A DNA stretch of 64,000 nt from UBA12077 sp963665525 (GCA_963665525.1 OY762280.1:4154001-4218000); one strand, 5' to 3'. Positions 15,605 through 25,452 are shown, counted from the stretch's first letter. Translations and numbers: made by a program. The notes: a model not told the origin generated them from the sequence alone.

Positions 15605-18301
15605 GTGAAACAAGCTTTAAAATTTGGTATATTATTCATTATTATTGTTGGAATTAGTTCAGGTTGTTCTACTAAAAAGAATACGGGTCTTTCCAGATTT
15701 TATCATGGATTAACAACAAAATATAATATTCTTTTTAATGGTTCGGAAAGTTATAAATCCGGAGTAAAAAAATATGAAGATTCTTATAAAGATGATTATT
15801 CGCAGATTTTACCAATTTTCACTTATGGAGACGATGCATTAGCTCCTACTACAAAACCTGAGATGGATAGATCAATTGAGAAATCTACCAAATCTATTCG
15901 ATTACATTCAATTACCAAAAAACCGGAGAAGAAGGGCTCCATGTCGGAAAAAGATAAAGCCTTTTATAGTAAAAATGAGTATAATGCCTTTATTGATGAC
16001 TCATACTTACTTATGGGTAAGGCTTTCTTTTTTCAAGCCGATTACGCAAGTGCTATCAGAACCTTTGATTTTATCATTAAGCAGTACGATGATGAAAAAG
16101 TAAAATATTTGGCTTATAACTGGCTTGTACGTTCAAATGTTCAAGTAAAAGATTTTCGTGAAGCTCAAAATATCATTGATTTTTTAGTTAGTGATATGGA
16201 TTATCCTGAAAAATTAAATTATCAGCTTAACTTAACCTTAGCAGATTTTTATTTAAAACAACAAAAGTTTGCAGAAGCAGAGCCTTATGTTTCAGAAGCT
16301 CTTACTCAGGTAAGAAGGAAAAAAGAAAAACTACGATTAACATATATAGAAGCTCAGTTAAAAGAGGAGCTGGGAAGAAATAAAGAAGCTTCTGAGTTGT
16401 TTGAAGCAGTTATAAAAATGAATCCTGATTATGAAATGTCTTTTAATGCAAAGATTAGAAGAGCAACTCTTTTTACTGGTGGGAAATCGGGCAAATCGAT
16501 TAAAGCAGAGCTTTTTGATATGTTGAAAGATGATAAAAACATTGAATATCAAGATCAGATTTATTATGCACTAGGCGATCTGGAGATGAAAAATAAAAAT
16601 GTTAATCAGGCTATTGAATATTATAAATTATCGGCAAAAACTAGTGTTTCAAATACAAATCAAAAAGCAATAACCTATTTAGCATTGGCGAATATTTTCT
16701 TCGATAAAACTGAATATGTAGAGTCTCAGGCTTATTTCGATAGTGCTGTTGTTTCGCTCGATCATGATTTCCCGGGATATGCAGAGCTCTCAAGAAAGAA
16801 TAGGTACTTATCCAAACTTGTAAAAAATCTAAAAGTAGTTGAATTTCAGGATAGTGTTCAAATGGTGGCTTCATTGCCTGAATTAGAAAGGACTACTTTT
16901 ATACAAAAGATTATATCTGATTTACGCACCAGGGAAGCAGAAGAATTAGAAAGACAAAGAAACCAGGAAGTGCTTCAGATGAATAATTATGGTCAGACAA
17001 CGCGTCAAACAAACTTAGGATCTGATGGGAGTAAATGGTATTTTTATAACCCTTCTGCAAAAAGTTTCGGAGAACCTGAATTTAAAAGACGTTGGGGAAA
17101 TAGAAAGCTGGAAGATAATTGGCGACGAAAGAATAAACAAATTGCTGGTGTAGAGCAAATATCTGAAGATGAATTTTCAGACGAAGTTATAGATAATAAA
17201 GAAGGACTTGATAATAAAACAACGGAATATTATATGGTTGATTTACCATTAACGGATTCAGCCATGGCAGAGTCGCATATGAAGATTCAGAATGCTTTAT
17301 ATAACGTTGGAGAAGTGTACCGAAATGATTTAAAGGATTTCCCATTAGCCATTGAAGCATATAAAGAATTAATTGATCGATATCCGGAAAGTGAATATAA
17401 AGTTCCAGCATATTATAGTTTATATAAAGTGTATTTACAGCAGGGAGATATATCGCAGGCCGATGTATATAAGAATATGATTATAAGAAATTATCCAGAA
17501 TCTAAATATGCTAAGGTTTTAATCAATCCGGATTATTTCAAACAATTTGAAAAGGAAGAAAATGTTCGAAAGGAACATTATTCTATGACATTGGAACTAT
17601 ATAGACAAGGCCAATTTCAGAATGTTATCCGACGAAGTAATATAGCTTTAAATAAAGATTTAGAAGCTGAATATATACCCAAGTACAGGTATTTGAGAGC
17701 TTTATCAATGGGTGAAGTTTATGGAGTAACCGTTTTAAAATCTGAGTTGGAAAAAATTACCACTGAGTTTAAAGCAGATCCTGTAGCAAAATCATCTGAA
17801 GATTTATTGGCATCTATTCAGGAAAATGAATTAAAAAGTCTTAAGGATTTAGTTGTACAAAAATCAGATTCAACACAACATGAAGGTGTAAAAACTGAGA
17901 TTGCTGAGGTTACAATGAAAGAAATTGAAAAAGTATATAAGAAAAATCCGGATGAAACTCACTATTTAGCTGTTGTGGTTTCTAAAAATGCAGATATTAA
18001 TCAGCTAAAATTCAACATCATTAATTTTAATCTTGACTTTTATATTCAGAAAAGTTACGATATAGAAAATAAGGAGTTTAATGAGTTTTTCTCGATTATC
18101 ACAGTAAAACAGTTTAAGAACTCAGAAGAAGGGATTGAATATTATCATAAGTTTAAAACGGAATCGGAAACAGTATTCAAGAATATTAAAACTACAGATT
18201 ATCAATTTTTCACTATTTCTGAATCGAACCTAACAAATCTTACCAAAGAAAAAATGGTTCGTAATTATTTATTATTTTTTAATAAGAACTATCAGGAATA
18301 A
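15605..18301 (+). CDS. porW: T9SS-associated TPR lipoprotein PorW/SprE
   Basis: An 898-residue lipoprotein. The N-terminus is a basic-hydrophobic signal with lipobox ISSGC (Cys21), followed by SRFYHGLTTKYNILFNGSESY, the typical opening of SprE/PorW. Several tetratricopeptide-like stretches follow, for example near residues 135-175, 245-270 and 580-620. PorW/SprE is required for type IX secretion and gliding, probably linking the translocon to the periplasmic motor and ring. The start is GTG at 15605; there is no ATG that keeps the signal peptide. porX follows after 45 bases, an apt neighbour. Confidence 0.9.
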   Translation: MKQALKFGILFIIIVGISSGCSTKKNTGLSRFYHGLTTKYNILFNGSESYKSGVKKYEDSYKDDYSQILPIFTYGDDALAPTTKPEMDRSIEKSTKSIRLHSITKKPEKKGSMSEKDKAFYSKNEYNAFIDDSYLLMGKAFFFQADYASAIRTFDFIIKQYDDEKVKYLAYNWLVRSNVQVKDFREAQNIIDFLVSDMDYPEKLNYQLNLTLADFYLKQQKFAEAEPYVSEALTQVRRKKEKLRLTYIEAQLKEELGRNKEASELFEAVIKMNPDYEMSFNAKIRRATLFTGGKSGKSIKAELFDMLKDDKNIEYQDQIYYALGDLEMKNKNVNQAIEYYKLSAKTSVSNTNQKAITYLALANIFFDKTEYVESQAYFDSAVVSLDHDFPGYAELSRKNRYLSKLVKNLKVVEFQDSVQMVASLPELERTTFIQKIISDLRTREAEELERQRNQEVLQMNNYGQTTRQTNLGSDGSKWYFYNPSAKSFGEPEFKRRWGNRKLEDNWRRKNKQIAGVEQISEDEFSDEVIDNKEGLDNKTTEYYMVDLPLTDSAMAESHMKIQNALYNVGEVYRNDLKDFPLAIEAYKELIDRYPESEYKVPAYYSLYKVYLQQGDISQADVYKNMIIRNYPESKYAKVLINPDYFKQFEKEENVRKEHYSMTLELYRQGQFQNVIRRSNIALNKDLEAEYIPKYRYLRALSMGEVYGVTVLKSELEKITTEFKADPVAKSSEDLLASIQENELKSLKDLVVQKSDSTQHEGVKTEIAEVTMKEIEKVYKKNPDETHYLAVVVSKNADINQLKFNIINFNLDFYIQKSYDIENKEFNEFFSIITVKQFKNSEEGIEYYHKFKTESETVFKNIKTTDYQFFTISESNLTNLTKEKMVRNYLLFFNKNYQE

Positions 18302-18346
18302 TTATTGTAGTACCAAATTTTTATTAATATAATCTTTAATAATTAG

Positions 18347-19900
18347 ATGAAGAAGGTTAGTATATTATGGACCGATGATGAGATTGACCTTTTAAAACCT
18401 CATATCTTATTTTTAGAAGCTAAAGGTTTTGAATTATCCACGGCCAGTAATGGAGATGATGCTATTGAAATGGTTAAAAATCAGGATTTCGATTTGGTTT
18501 TTCTTGATGAAAATATGCCGGGATTAAGTGGATTGCAGACCTTAACTTATATTAAAGAAATTAAACCGGATATTCCGGTAATAATGATTACTAAAAGCGA
18601 AGAAGAGAATATAATGGATGAAGCTATTGGTTCAAAAATAGCCGATTACTTAATAAAACCTGTTAATCCAAAACAAATTCTTTTAAGTATCAAAAAAAAT
18701 ATTGATACAAAGCGTTTAATCTCTGAAAAAACAATATCTGATTATCAATCTGAATTTGGAAAAATTGGATTGCAAATATCCGATGCAAACACATTTGAAG
18801 CCTGGGCTGATTTGTACAAAAAGTTGGTTTATTGGGAGCTTGAATTAGAACAAAATGAGCAGACAGGAATGCAAGAGGTTTTTCAGATGCAAAAGTCCGA
18901 TGCAAATAAAGATTTTTGCCGTTTTATCAAGAAAAACTACGAATCATGGTTTGAAGGTTCTGATGATAAACCAATGATGTCGCCAAATTTATTTAAGGAA
19001 CAAATTTTTCCGATGCTTGATAAGGGAGAAAAAGTTTTTGTATTAGTCATCGATAATTTTAGATTCGATCAGTGGAAATTAATTCAACCTTTCATTAGTG
19101 AATATCTTACTGTAGAATCGGAAGAGTTATACTGTAGTATCTTACCTACTGCTACACAGTACGCACGAAATGCTATTTTTGCAGGCCTTATGCCTTACGA
19201 AATTGATAAGTTTTATCCTCAATTTTGGCTTAATGATGATGAAGAAGGAGGAAAAAACCTGAATGAAGAAGAGTTGTTTAAAACACAACTTTCGAGGTAT
19301 AGTAAAGATTATAAGTATCATTACGATAAAATTAGCCATTTAAAAACAGGCGAAAAAGTTGTTGAGAATATCAAGGATTTATTAAATAACCAGCTTAATA
19401 TCTTAGTATATAATTACATTGATATGCTTTCGCATGCAAGAACCGAAATTGAAATGATTCGGGAACTTGCCAGTGATGAGCCGGCTTACCGATCACTAAC
19501 TTTATCGTGGTTTAAACATTCACCACTATTTGCATTAATAAAAGAATTGAAGCAATATGATGTGAAAGTTGTGATTACCACCGACCACGGAACAATTCGG
19601 GTAAAAGATCCTGTAAAGGTTGTTGGAGATAAAAATACATCCACGAATTTAAGATACAAGAACGGACGTAATTTGAATTATAACGCAAAAGAAGTATTTG
19701 AGATACGTGATCCAGAAAAAGTACATTTGCCAAAATCGAATATTAGCACAAGCTATATTTTTGCGATCAATGATGATTTTTTAGCATATCCTAATAACTT
19801 TAATTATTATGTTAGTTACTATAAAGATACCTTTCAACATGGTGGTGTGTCGATGGAAGAAATGATTATTCCTTTCATTAAATTAAAGTCAAATAAATAA
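18347..19900 (+). CDS. porX: T9SS response regulator PorX (receiver plus PglZ domain)
   Basis: A 517-residue two-domain protein. Residues 1-120 are a receiver domain with the acidic pocket TDDE (10-12), phosphoacceptor Asp54 in LVFLDENMPG and the conserved Lys in YLIKPVNP. Residues from about 200 form an alkaline-phosphatase-like PglZ domain with VLVIDNFRFDQW, TATQYARNAIFAG and TTDHGTIRV. PorX, with the kinase PorY, controls T9SS genes in Porphyromonas, and its PglZ domain has been reported to act on cyclic oligonucleotides. No DNA-binding domain is present. The partner kinase is not in this window. Confidence 0.93.
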   Translation: MKKVSILWTDDEIDLLKPHILFLEAKGFELSTASNGDDAIEMVKNQDFDLVFLDENMPGLSGLQTLTYIKEIKPDIPVIMITKSEEENIMDEAIGSKIADYLIKPVNPKQILLSIKKNIDTKRLISEKTISDYQSEFGKIGLQISDANTFEAWADLYKKLVYWELELEQNEQTGMQEVFQMQKSDANKDFCRFIKKNYESWFEGSDDKPMMSPNLFKEQIFPMLDKGEKVFVLVIDNFRFDQWKLIQPFISEYLTVESEELYCSILPTATQYARNAIFAGLMPYEIDKFYPQFWLNDDEEGGKNLNEEELFKTQLSRYSKDYKYHYDKISHLKTGEKVVENIKDLLNNQLNILVYNYIDMLSHARTEIEMIRELASDEPAYRSLTLSWFKHSPLFALIKELKQYDVKVVITTDHGTIRVKDPVKVVGDKNTSTNLRYKNGRNLNYNAKEVFEIRDPEKVHLPKSNISTSYIFAINDDFLAYPNNFNYYVSYYKDTFQHGGVSMEEMIIPFIKLKSNK

Positions 19901-19922
19901 AAAAAATGCTTAAATTGCATAT

Positions 19923-20339
19923 ATGGATTCTCTAGAGTTAAAAACTTTATCTGATTTAAATATAGTTGCCGAGAAATTTTTGCGCCTAATGCGCGATAAG
20001 AAAGTGTTTGCTTTTTTTGGTCCTATGGGAGTTGGTAAAACAACTTTTATAAAAGCATTATGCAATGAATTAGGAGTTGTAGAAATTGTTACTAGTCCTA
20101 CTTTTGCTCTTGTTAATGAATATCAGACTGGTAGCGGAGATGTTATTTATCATTTTGATTTTTATCGTATCAATAAAATTGAAGAGGTTTTTGATTTTGG
20201 GTACGAAGATTATTTCTTCTCTGATAATTATTGTTTTATAGAATGGCCCGATAAAGTTGCTGAGATTCTTCCAGAAAATATTGTTTACGTGCAGATGGTA
20301 GAAAATGAGGATGGATCAAGAACAATAAATATCCGATAA
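19923..20339 (+). CDS. tsaE: tRNA threonylcarbamoyladenosine biosynthesis ATPase TsaE
   Basis: A 138-residue P-loop ATPase that works with TsaB, TsaC and TsaD to make t6A37 in tRNAs reading ANN codons. The Walker A motif GPMGVGKTT is at residues 33-41. The family motifs TSPTFALVNEY, YHFDFYRI and FIEWPDKV all follow in order. It lies 22 bases after porX and before alanine dehydrogenase. The tsaE product's pathway partner tcdA is found separately at 38.7-39.4 kb. Confidence 0.93.
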   Translation: MDSLELKTLSDLNIVAEKFLRLMRDKKVFAFFGPMGVGKTTFIKALCNELGVVEIVTSPTFALVNEYQTGSGDVIYHFDFYRINKIEEVFDFGYEDYFFSDNYCFIEWPDKVAEILPENIVYVQMVENEDGSRTINIR

Positions 20340-20345
20340 TTAACC

Positions 20346-20391
20346 AGTATTTAAAAGTACCGAATAAAATACTTGAAAATACCAAGTATTT
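20346..20391 (+). promoter_or_regulatory. Cluster of AGTATTT half-sites upstream of ald
   Basis: AGTATTT at 20346-20352 and 20385-20391 and its reverse complement AAATACT at 20367-20373 occur within 46 bases. The last two belong to a perfect 9-base inverted repeat, AAATACTTG (20367-20375) and CAAGTATTT (20383-20391), with a 7-base gap. It is a possible operator for ald, or a weak tsaE terminator. Confidence 0.4.
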
Positions 20392-20436
20392 ATCTTATTT
20401 TGGGTGTCCCCTTTTGTTGTAATAACCAGAGAAAAG

Positions 20437-21657
20437 ATGACAGATAAAAAGGAAAAATCAGGATATGCATTTGGTAGTACTGGGTTTTTACCTCAGGAAG
20501 AAATGCTTGAGATTGGCAAAAGAAAGCAAAAACTTGTTATTGGAATACCCAAAGAAAATAAGAAATACGAAAGCCGGGTAGGATTAACTCCTGAAGCAGT
20601 AGAAATACTTGTAAATAATGGCCACGATATTATTATTGAAAAAGGAGCAGGTGCTGCAGCAAATTATTCCGATACAGAATATAGTGAGAATGGAGCTGTT
20701 ATTATTGATGATAAAGCTGAGATTTTTCAGTGCGATATTGTTCTAAAAATAGCACCTCCAACCATTGAAGAAATAGAATTGTTTAAAACTGGCCTTGTAT
20801 TATTGTCTTCTTTACATTTTCCTTCACAATCTGAAGAGTATATTCGGAAATTAATGCAAAAAAAAGCAACTGCTATTTCATTTGAAGGACTTAAAGACAG
20901 AGAAAATTGCTATCCTGTAGTAAGGTCTATGAGCGAAATTGCTGGTACTGCTTCTATTATTATTGCAGCCGATTACTTAAGTAACATGCGCGATGGGAAA
21001 GGAGTATTATTGGGAGGTATTAGTGGAATTACACCAACCGAAGTTGTCATTCTTGGTGCAGGAACTGCAGGCGAATATGCCGCAAGAGCAGCATTGGGAT
21101 TAGGAGCTTTTATTAAAGTTTTTGATTATTCAGTTTCCAGATTAAAGAGATTACAAACAAGTTTGTCAGAACGCTTATTTACTTCGGTTTTTCATCCTCG
21201 TGTCATGGTGAAACATTTAAAATCTGCTGATGTTGTTATTGGGGCGATGCATCTGGGCGATAAAGGACCACAGTTTCTTATTACAGAAGATATGGTAAAA
21301 GAGATGAAAAAAGGTGCCGTAATTATTGATCTTAGCATTGATCAGGGGGGATGTGTAGAAACTTCTGAATGCAGAACACACTCAAGTCCGACCTATACAA
21401 AACATGGTGTTATTCATTTTTGTATTCCAAATATAGCTTCTGGTGTTGCCAGAACAGCATCTATTGCTTTAAGTAATGTATTTAACCCTATATTATTAAG
21501 TATTGCTGATGCGGGTGGTGTTCAGAAACAATTAAAAGTTGATGTTGGTTTACGTCATGGAGTATATATTTATAATGGTATCCTTACAAATGAAAGAATT
21601 GGTAACCATTTTGGAATACCTTCAAAAGATATAGATTTATTGACTGCTGCTTTTTAA
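20437..21657 (+). CDS. ald: Alanine dehydrogenase
   Basis: A 406-residue NAD-dependent enzyme converting alanine to pyruvate and ammonium. After a 40-residue leader found in Bacteroidota homologues it shows IGIPKENKKYESRVGLTPEAV (substrate-binding region), then the dinucleotide-binding VVILGAGTAGEYAARAALGLGA near residue 205 and IDLSIDQGGCVETS. I start at ATG 20437; a GTG 33 bases upstream is in frame but starts inside the half-site region. The stop abuts the stop of the convergent outer-membrane protein gene with no base between them. Confidence 0.88.
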   Translation: MTDKKEKSGYAFGSTGFLPQEEMLEIGKRKQKLVIGIPKENKKYESRVGLTPEAVEILVNNGHDIIIEKGAGAAANYSDTEYSENGAVIIDDKAEIFQCDIVLKIAPPTIEEIELFKTGLVLLSSLHFPSQSEEYIRKLMQKKATAISFEGLKDRENCYPVVRSMSEIAGTASIIIAADYLSNMRDGKGVLLGGISGITPTEVVILGAGTAGEYAARAALGLGAFIKVFDYSVSRLKRLQTSLSERLFTSVFHPRVMVKHLKSADVVIGAMHLGDKGPQFLITEDMVKEMKKGAVIIDLSIDQGGCVETSECRTHSSPTYTKHGVIHFCIPNIASGVARTASIALSNVFNPILLSIADAGGVQKQLKVDVGLRHGVYIYNGILTNERIGNHFGIPSKDIDLLTAAF

Positions 21658-24600
21658 TTAAAAGAAAGCTCGAAGTTGTAAGCTGCCGGTATGAATTGCA
21701 TTTATATTTTCTGAGATTCTTCCGTTATATATTATATTCATCTCAAGATATTTTGCTAATTTCCATTGGAACATGAAACTCCAGGTGGCATTGTTTCCTG
21801 GTTTTAGTCCTTTTAACATTTCATATGCAATGGAGGTGTTAGGATCAGAATTGTATCTGATATTTACATAATTACCCTGTGTCAATAAATTACCTTTTTT
21901 AGCTACCGCATAATTTATTTCTGTTCCTATAATGTTTGAAAAACTTTTTTCGGTTGAGAGAATATTATCTTTTTCAGAATAAGTATAGTTCAGCTCTATT
22001 TTTGTTTTAAATCCGGGTTGATATTGTATTTTAACCTCATTGCTTGCTGTCTCTAAATGATAGTTTTTTGTGCTGAAGAATTCTGAGCTGTACTTTTTTT
22101 CACCTATCTCATAATAATTTTGAATTGTAAAATCAGATAAAAATTGCCATCTAAGTCTTAATCCATGGATTGTTTTTTTTCTGGAGTCAAATCCATTTGA
22201 CAGTAAGATTTTATTATCATTTGTTTGATAAATATAATCGATTCCAAATTTTGTACTGGTCCGATTAAATGATAAAGTATTCCTAATGTTTTGACTTAAA
22301 TTTATGATAGTACTATCGTTAGATAAAGAATAGAATGGGTTTAAACTATGTTCTAAAATCTCATCCGTCGATTTTTGATTTACCTGGTATGCAGTGCTGT
22401 TAGAAAATCTAGATAAAACATTTTTAAATCCTTTTTTTGATCTCCAGATCATTTCAGGACGAATATTAAATACCTGGCTAAATTCATTTTTGTATGTTTT
22501 TATATATTCACTGCCGGGAGTATAAATTCGGATGTAGTTGGCCTGATCTTGAAATTGGGCTATTTCAAATTCGTCTAGTTCAACAATGCCATTGTTGTTA
22601 TAGTCTTCCCAATTATAAACACCTTGTCCGCTTGTTACTTTTAAATAGGAGTATTCTTTTTTAGGTTCTAATCCCGACCCGGCTTCATAGAAGGTTAATG
22701 ATGAAATAGCACCTTTAAAAAACCGGAAATTGTAATCAATTCTACCGGTTATGGTATTTTCCTCATGTTTCTTGATAATTGTGGTGTCAATTACCTCTAA
22801 TTTTCTATAAGTAACAAGAGCTTTTAAGATATTTGAAGGATTTTTTAATAAACCAAATCCTATTTGAAAATCTTCAGCTTTTGTAGCTTGTTTAAGTTTA
22901 TTATTGATTGGAAGATAATCATTTCTTAAAGTATAACTTAGAGAATATTTATTGATGGTTGAATCCGGGTTTTCGAGATAAATTCTATAGGAGGAGAAAC
23001 TAAAACTATTATTTGTCAGACTATCTGTGATATTGTTATTCCATTTATTTTGTTCAAACTCACTCTCAACACCAATCTTAATAGGACTAAACGACTTAGA
23101 TACATTAGTTATATACCGTATAAATTCTGTATTGTTGAGTTTCGATTCGGAGTTAAGAAGGCTGGAGTTAAAATTTAATGAATATCCGTGTTTATTTAAT
23201 GATGTATAAAGTTTATGTTTATAGCCAGTATATTCATCTCCTGCAGATAATAAATCAAATCCATAACTCCCGTTTAAAAATCTTTTGTGTTTATATTCTA
23301 AATCAATGCCGGCATTATGCTCATTGGCTGTGAATGGATATTGAATATTCCAATCACGCTCAAATTCAACGCTTCTGTATCTTTCTATTTCGGTGAAATG
23401 TTTGTTTACTAACAGGTAAGATAATTTAGCTGTTAGTTGGTTTTTTAATGTATCAGCATGAAGGAGTTGTTGGTTAAGACCGAATTTAAGTCCATAACCA
23501 ATATTGTCACTTGAGTTTTTAGATGAGAAGGTATTTATATCATGATTACTAAGTGCAAATTCAAAGTATGATGTTGAATTATTATTCATCATGATATTCC
23601 CACCAAAACTTATCATCTGCTGTTTTTTAGGTGCAATAAGTAATCGTACTGGTTCATAATTACCCTGAGGGATTCCTGAAACAGGAGCTATCCATTCAAA
23701 AACTTTACCATTGGCCGAGTTCTGAATCTGCACATAGTTTCCTTTATTTTCACCAACCAAATTAAAACCTATTTGATAAAATGCCAGTTCAGGATTCGTT
23801 GAATATTCATATATTTCGTAGTTAATATTATTTACGGAGGTGTCTTTTTTCTCGTATAAGACATAATCGTTTCTAAATTCAACACTATCTACATTAGGAA
23901 CATATGCATTGGTAATATAATCTCCCGACTCAGAAAGAATTTGTTTTTGTTCTTGTGTAAGATCTTGATTAATGGCTTGGTTTTTACTGTCTTGTTCTGA
24001 ATAAATATTTAACCAAAAATGACCATTTTTAGTCTTAAATTCATTCGTATTAAAGATTAGAAACCTGGCATAGCTACGTTCCGAATATTCAAATTCAACA
24101 GCTATTCTACTATCTTTTGTAATTGTTTTATTAGCGGTAAAAGTAAGTTCACCTGTATTATAATCTATTACATAATCGTTTTCTTTTCCCCGTGTTAGGA
24201 GCTTGCCATTGATGTATACTTTCTCGGTTCCAGCTAAAACAATAATATATTGTTCGTTTTCACAACCAGTTAACTTGTAAGGTCCTTGATTTCCCTCTTG
24301 GCCCTGGAAAGTTTTTCTGCAATATTTACCTTTCGTAATAGCCCCACTAATAGTAGTTTCAAGGCTTTTAGTTTTTTCTTTTTTGCCGGTAAATTTTGTA
24401 TTAAGTAATCCTCCTTGTGCTTTGCGATTAATATTCATAAAATATCCTTGAGGTTTAGATATTTCAAAATCACCGGCAATAAGTTTGGTTTTATGATTAT
24501 ACAATTGAATAAATACTTTATCGAAGTCTTGAATCTGTTGAGAATTACCATCAGGCTGAATAGGAATATTTTCATCAGAAATGGCAGCTAATATATACAT

Positions 24601-25113
24601 ATCATTACTTATCTTCCCCGACATTTGAAGATTTAGATTCGAATTTATTACGGCATCCTGATTATTGCCAATGGTTATTCCCCTGGTAATACTTCCTTGC
24701 TTGTTTAGAATATTATCTGAAAAGAAAATAGATTCATTCGTTTTTGAAGGTATGTTTGTTTTTGATAATACAGGACCCGTAATGATGGTCTCTTCTTTGT
24801 TTCTATGATAAAAAGATTCTGAAAAGTTTATCGGGAAAACCCGGTATGTAATTTTTATGGAACTATTTTTTTGCAATAATGATTGGGATGGTATTAAGAG
24901 TCCTCTGCTATTATCTATACGGTAATCAGAGTTTGAGATATATGAATTGTTAGCATTAACTATGATTTCACTTCCCGGAATAATACTTAATGTGTCAAGT
25001 ACAATAGTATCATTTAACACAAATAAAGATTTATGTCGAAGATTGCTTAATTCCTGGCTCTTCGCACTAAAAGTTATGAATAAACAGATGATCAATGAGG
25101 CTACTTTTCTCAA
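21658..25113 (-). CDS. Large outer-membrane beta-barrel protein of unknown role
   Basis: About 1151 residues with a signal peptide (RKVASLIICLFITFSAKSQ) and long alternating beta-strand sequence, ending in an aromatic AFF as outer-membrane barrels do. The segment KVYINGKLLTRGKENDYVIDYNTGEL is reminiscent of repeats in SprA (for example QLTENEDYTVDYNLGRV). DYNNNGIVELDE, encoded near 22571-22606, fits an EF-hand calcium loop. I start at TTG 25113: a frame-matched TTG at 25134 is the last three bases of a -7 box and cannot be the start if that promoter is used. I know relatives as uncharacterised conserved Bacteroidota proteins. It converges with ald, close to porX. Confidence 0.75.
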   Translation of the reverse strand: MRKVASLIICLFITFSAKSQELSNLRHKSLFVLNDTIVLDTLSIIPGSEIIVNANNSYISNSDYRIDNSRGLLIPSQSLLQKNSSIKITYRVFPINFSESFYHRNKEETIITGPVLSKTNIPSKTNESIFFSDNILNKQGSITRGITIGNNQDAVINSNLNLQMSGKISNDMYILAAISDENIPIQPDGNSQQIQDFDKVFIQLYNHKTKLIAGDFEISKPQGYFMNINRKAQGGLLNTKFTGKKEKTKSLETTISGAITKGKYCRKTFQGQEGNQGPYKLTGCENEQYIIVLAGTEKVYINGKLLTRGKENDYVIDYNTGELTFTANKTITKDSRIAVEFEYSERSYARFLIFNTNEFKTKNGHFWLNIYSEQDSKNQAINQDLTQEQKQILSESGDYITNAYVPNVDSVEFRNDYVLYEKKDTSVNNINYEIYEYSTNPELAFYQIGFNLVGENKGNYVQIQNSANGKVFEWIAPVSGIPQGNYEPVRLLIAPKKQQMISFGGNIMMNNNSTSYFEFALSNHDINTFSSKNSSDNIGYGLKFGLNQQLLHADTLKNQLTAKLSYLLVNKHFTEIERYRSVEFERDWNIQYPFTANEHNAGIDLEYKHKRFLNGSYGFDLLSAGDEYTGYKHKLYTSLNKHGYSLNFNSSLLNSESKLNNTEFIRYITNVSKSFSPIKIGVESEFEQNKWNNNITDSLTNNSFSFSSYRIYLENPDSTINKYSLSYTLRNDYLPINNKLKQATKAEDFQIGFGLLKNPSNILKALVTYRKLEVIDTTIIKKHEENTITGRIDYNFRFFKGAISSLTFYEAGSGLEPKKEYSYLKVTSGQGVYNWEDYNNNGIVELDEFEIAQFQDQANYIRIYTPGSEYIKTYKNEFSQVFNIRPEMIWRSKKGFKNVLSRFSNSTAYQVNQKSTDEILEHSLNPFYSLSNDSTIINLSQNIRNTLSFNRTSTKFGIDYIYQTNDNKILLSNGFDSRKKTIHGLRLRWQFLSDFTIQNYYEIGEKKYSSEFFSTKNYHLETASNEVKIQYQPGFKTKIELNYTYSEKDNILSTEKSFSNIIGTEINYAVAKKGNLLTQGNYVNIRYNSDPNTSIAYEMLKGLKPGNNATWSFMFQWKLAKYLEMNIIYNGRISENINAIHTGSLQLRAFF

Positions 25114-25131
25114 GATATTAGATTTAGTAGT

Positions 25132-25139
25132 CAAAATTA
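25132..25139 (-). promoter_or_regulatory. Candidate -7 box for the large outer-membrane protein gene
   Basis: On the minus strand TAATTTTG fits TAnnTTTG; the last three bases are a TTG in frame with the gene. Transcription would start near 25125, leaving the TTG at 25113 as the start codon. Confidence 0.4.
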
Positions 25140-25450
25140 TTAGCTATTAAAGAACGGAAAATATTTGCAAATGTTGAAAATATTAAAAGAAAAAAGGCCT
25201 TCTTTGGCTGAAGACCTTTGGGTTTAAATTTTAGGGTTAGGGTATCAAGAAATCCATATTGATGGCTAAAAATATAAAAAATCTTTATAAAACAAGAAAA
25301 ATCATGACATTTATTAGGTTATTGTTGATAAAATCAGGCTGAAATTCAAAAAATATACATCTGTCTGTGATTATAAGAGACTTTAGATCAATGCAAAACG
25401 CTTGATCTTAAATTTATCTCTTAAAATTTTATAAAAAACCATTTCAGTCC
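25140..25450 (-). other. Divergent intergenic region with orphan terminator and nested stem
   Basis: The gap between two divergent genes holds two structures. AAGGCCTTC (25194-25202) and GAAGACCTT (25210-25218) form a 9-base stem with one mismatch, followed on the minus strand by TTTTTTCTTTT: a terminator with no known gene ahead of it. Farther right, AAGAGA/TCTCTT (25375-25380, 25417-25422) encloses AGATCAA/TTGATCT (25385-25391, 25402-25408). This could be a small minus-strand RNA of about 200-250 bases. No exact -7 box for it was found. Confidence 0.35.
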
Positions 25451-25452
25451 AT

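Noticed and set aside
25231..25242. Telomere-like TTAGGGTTAGGG
   Set aside because: Only two units in a bacterial intergenic region; coincidence.
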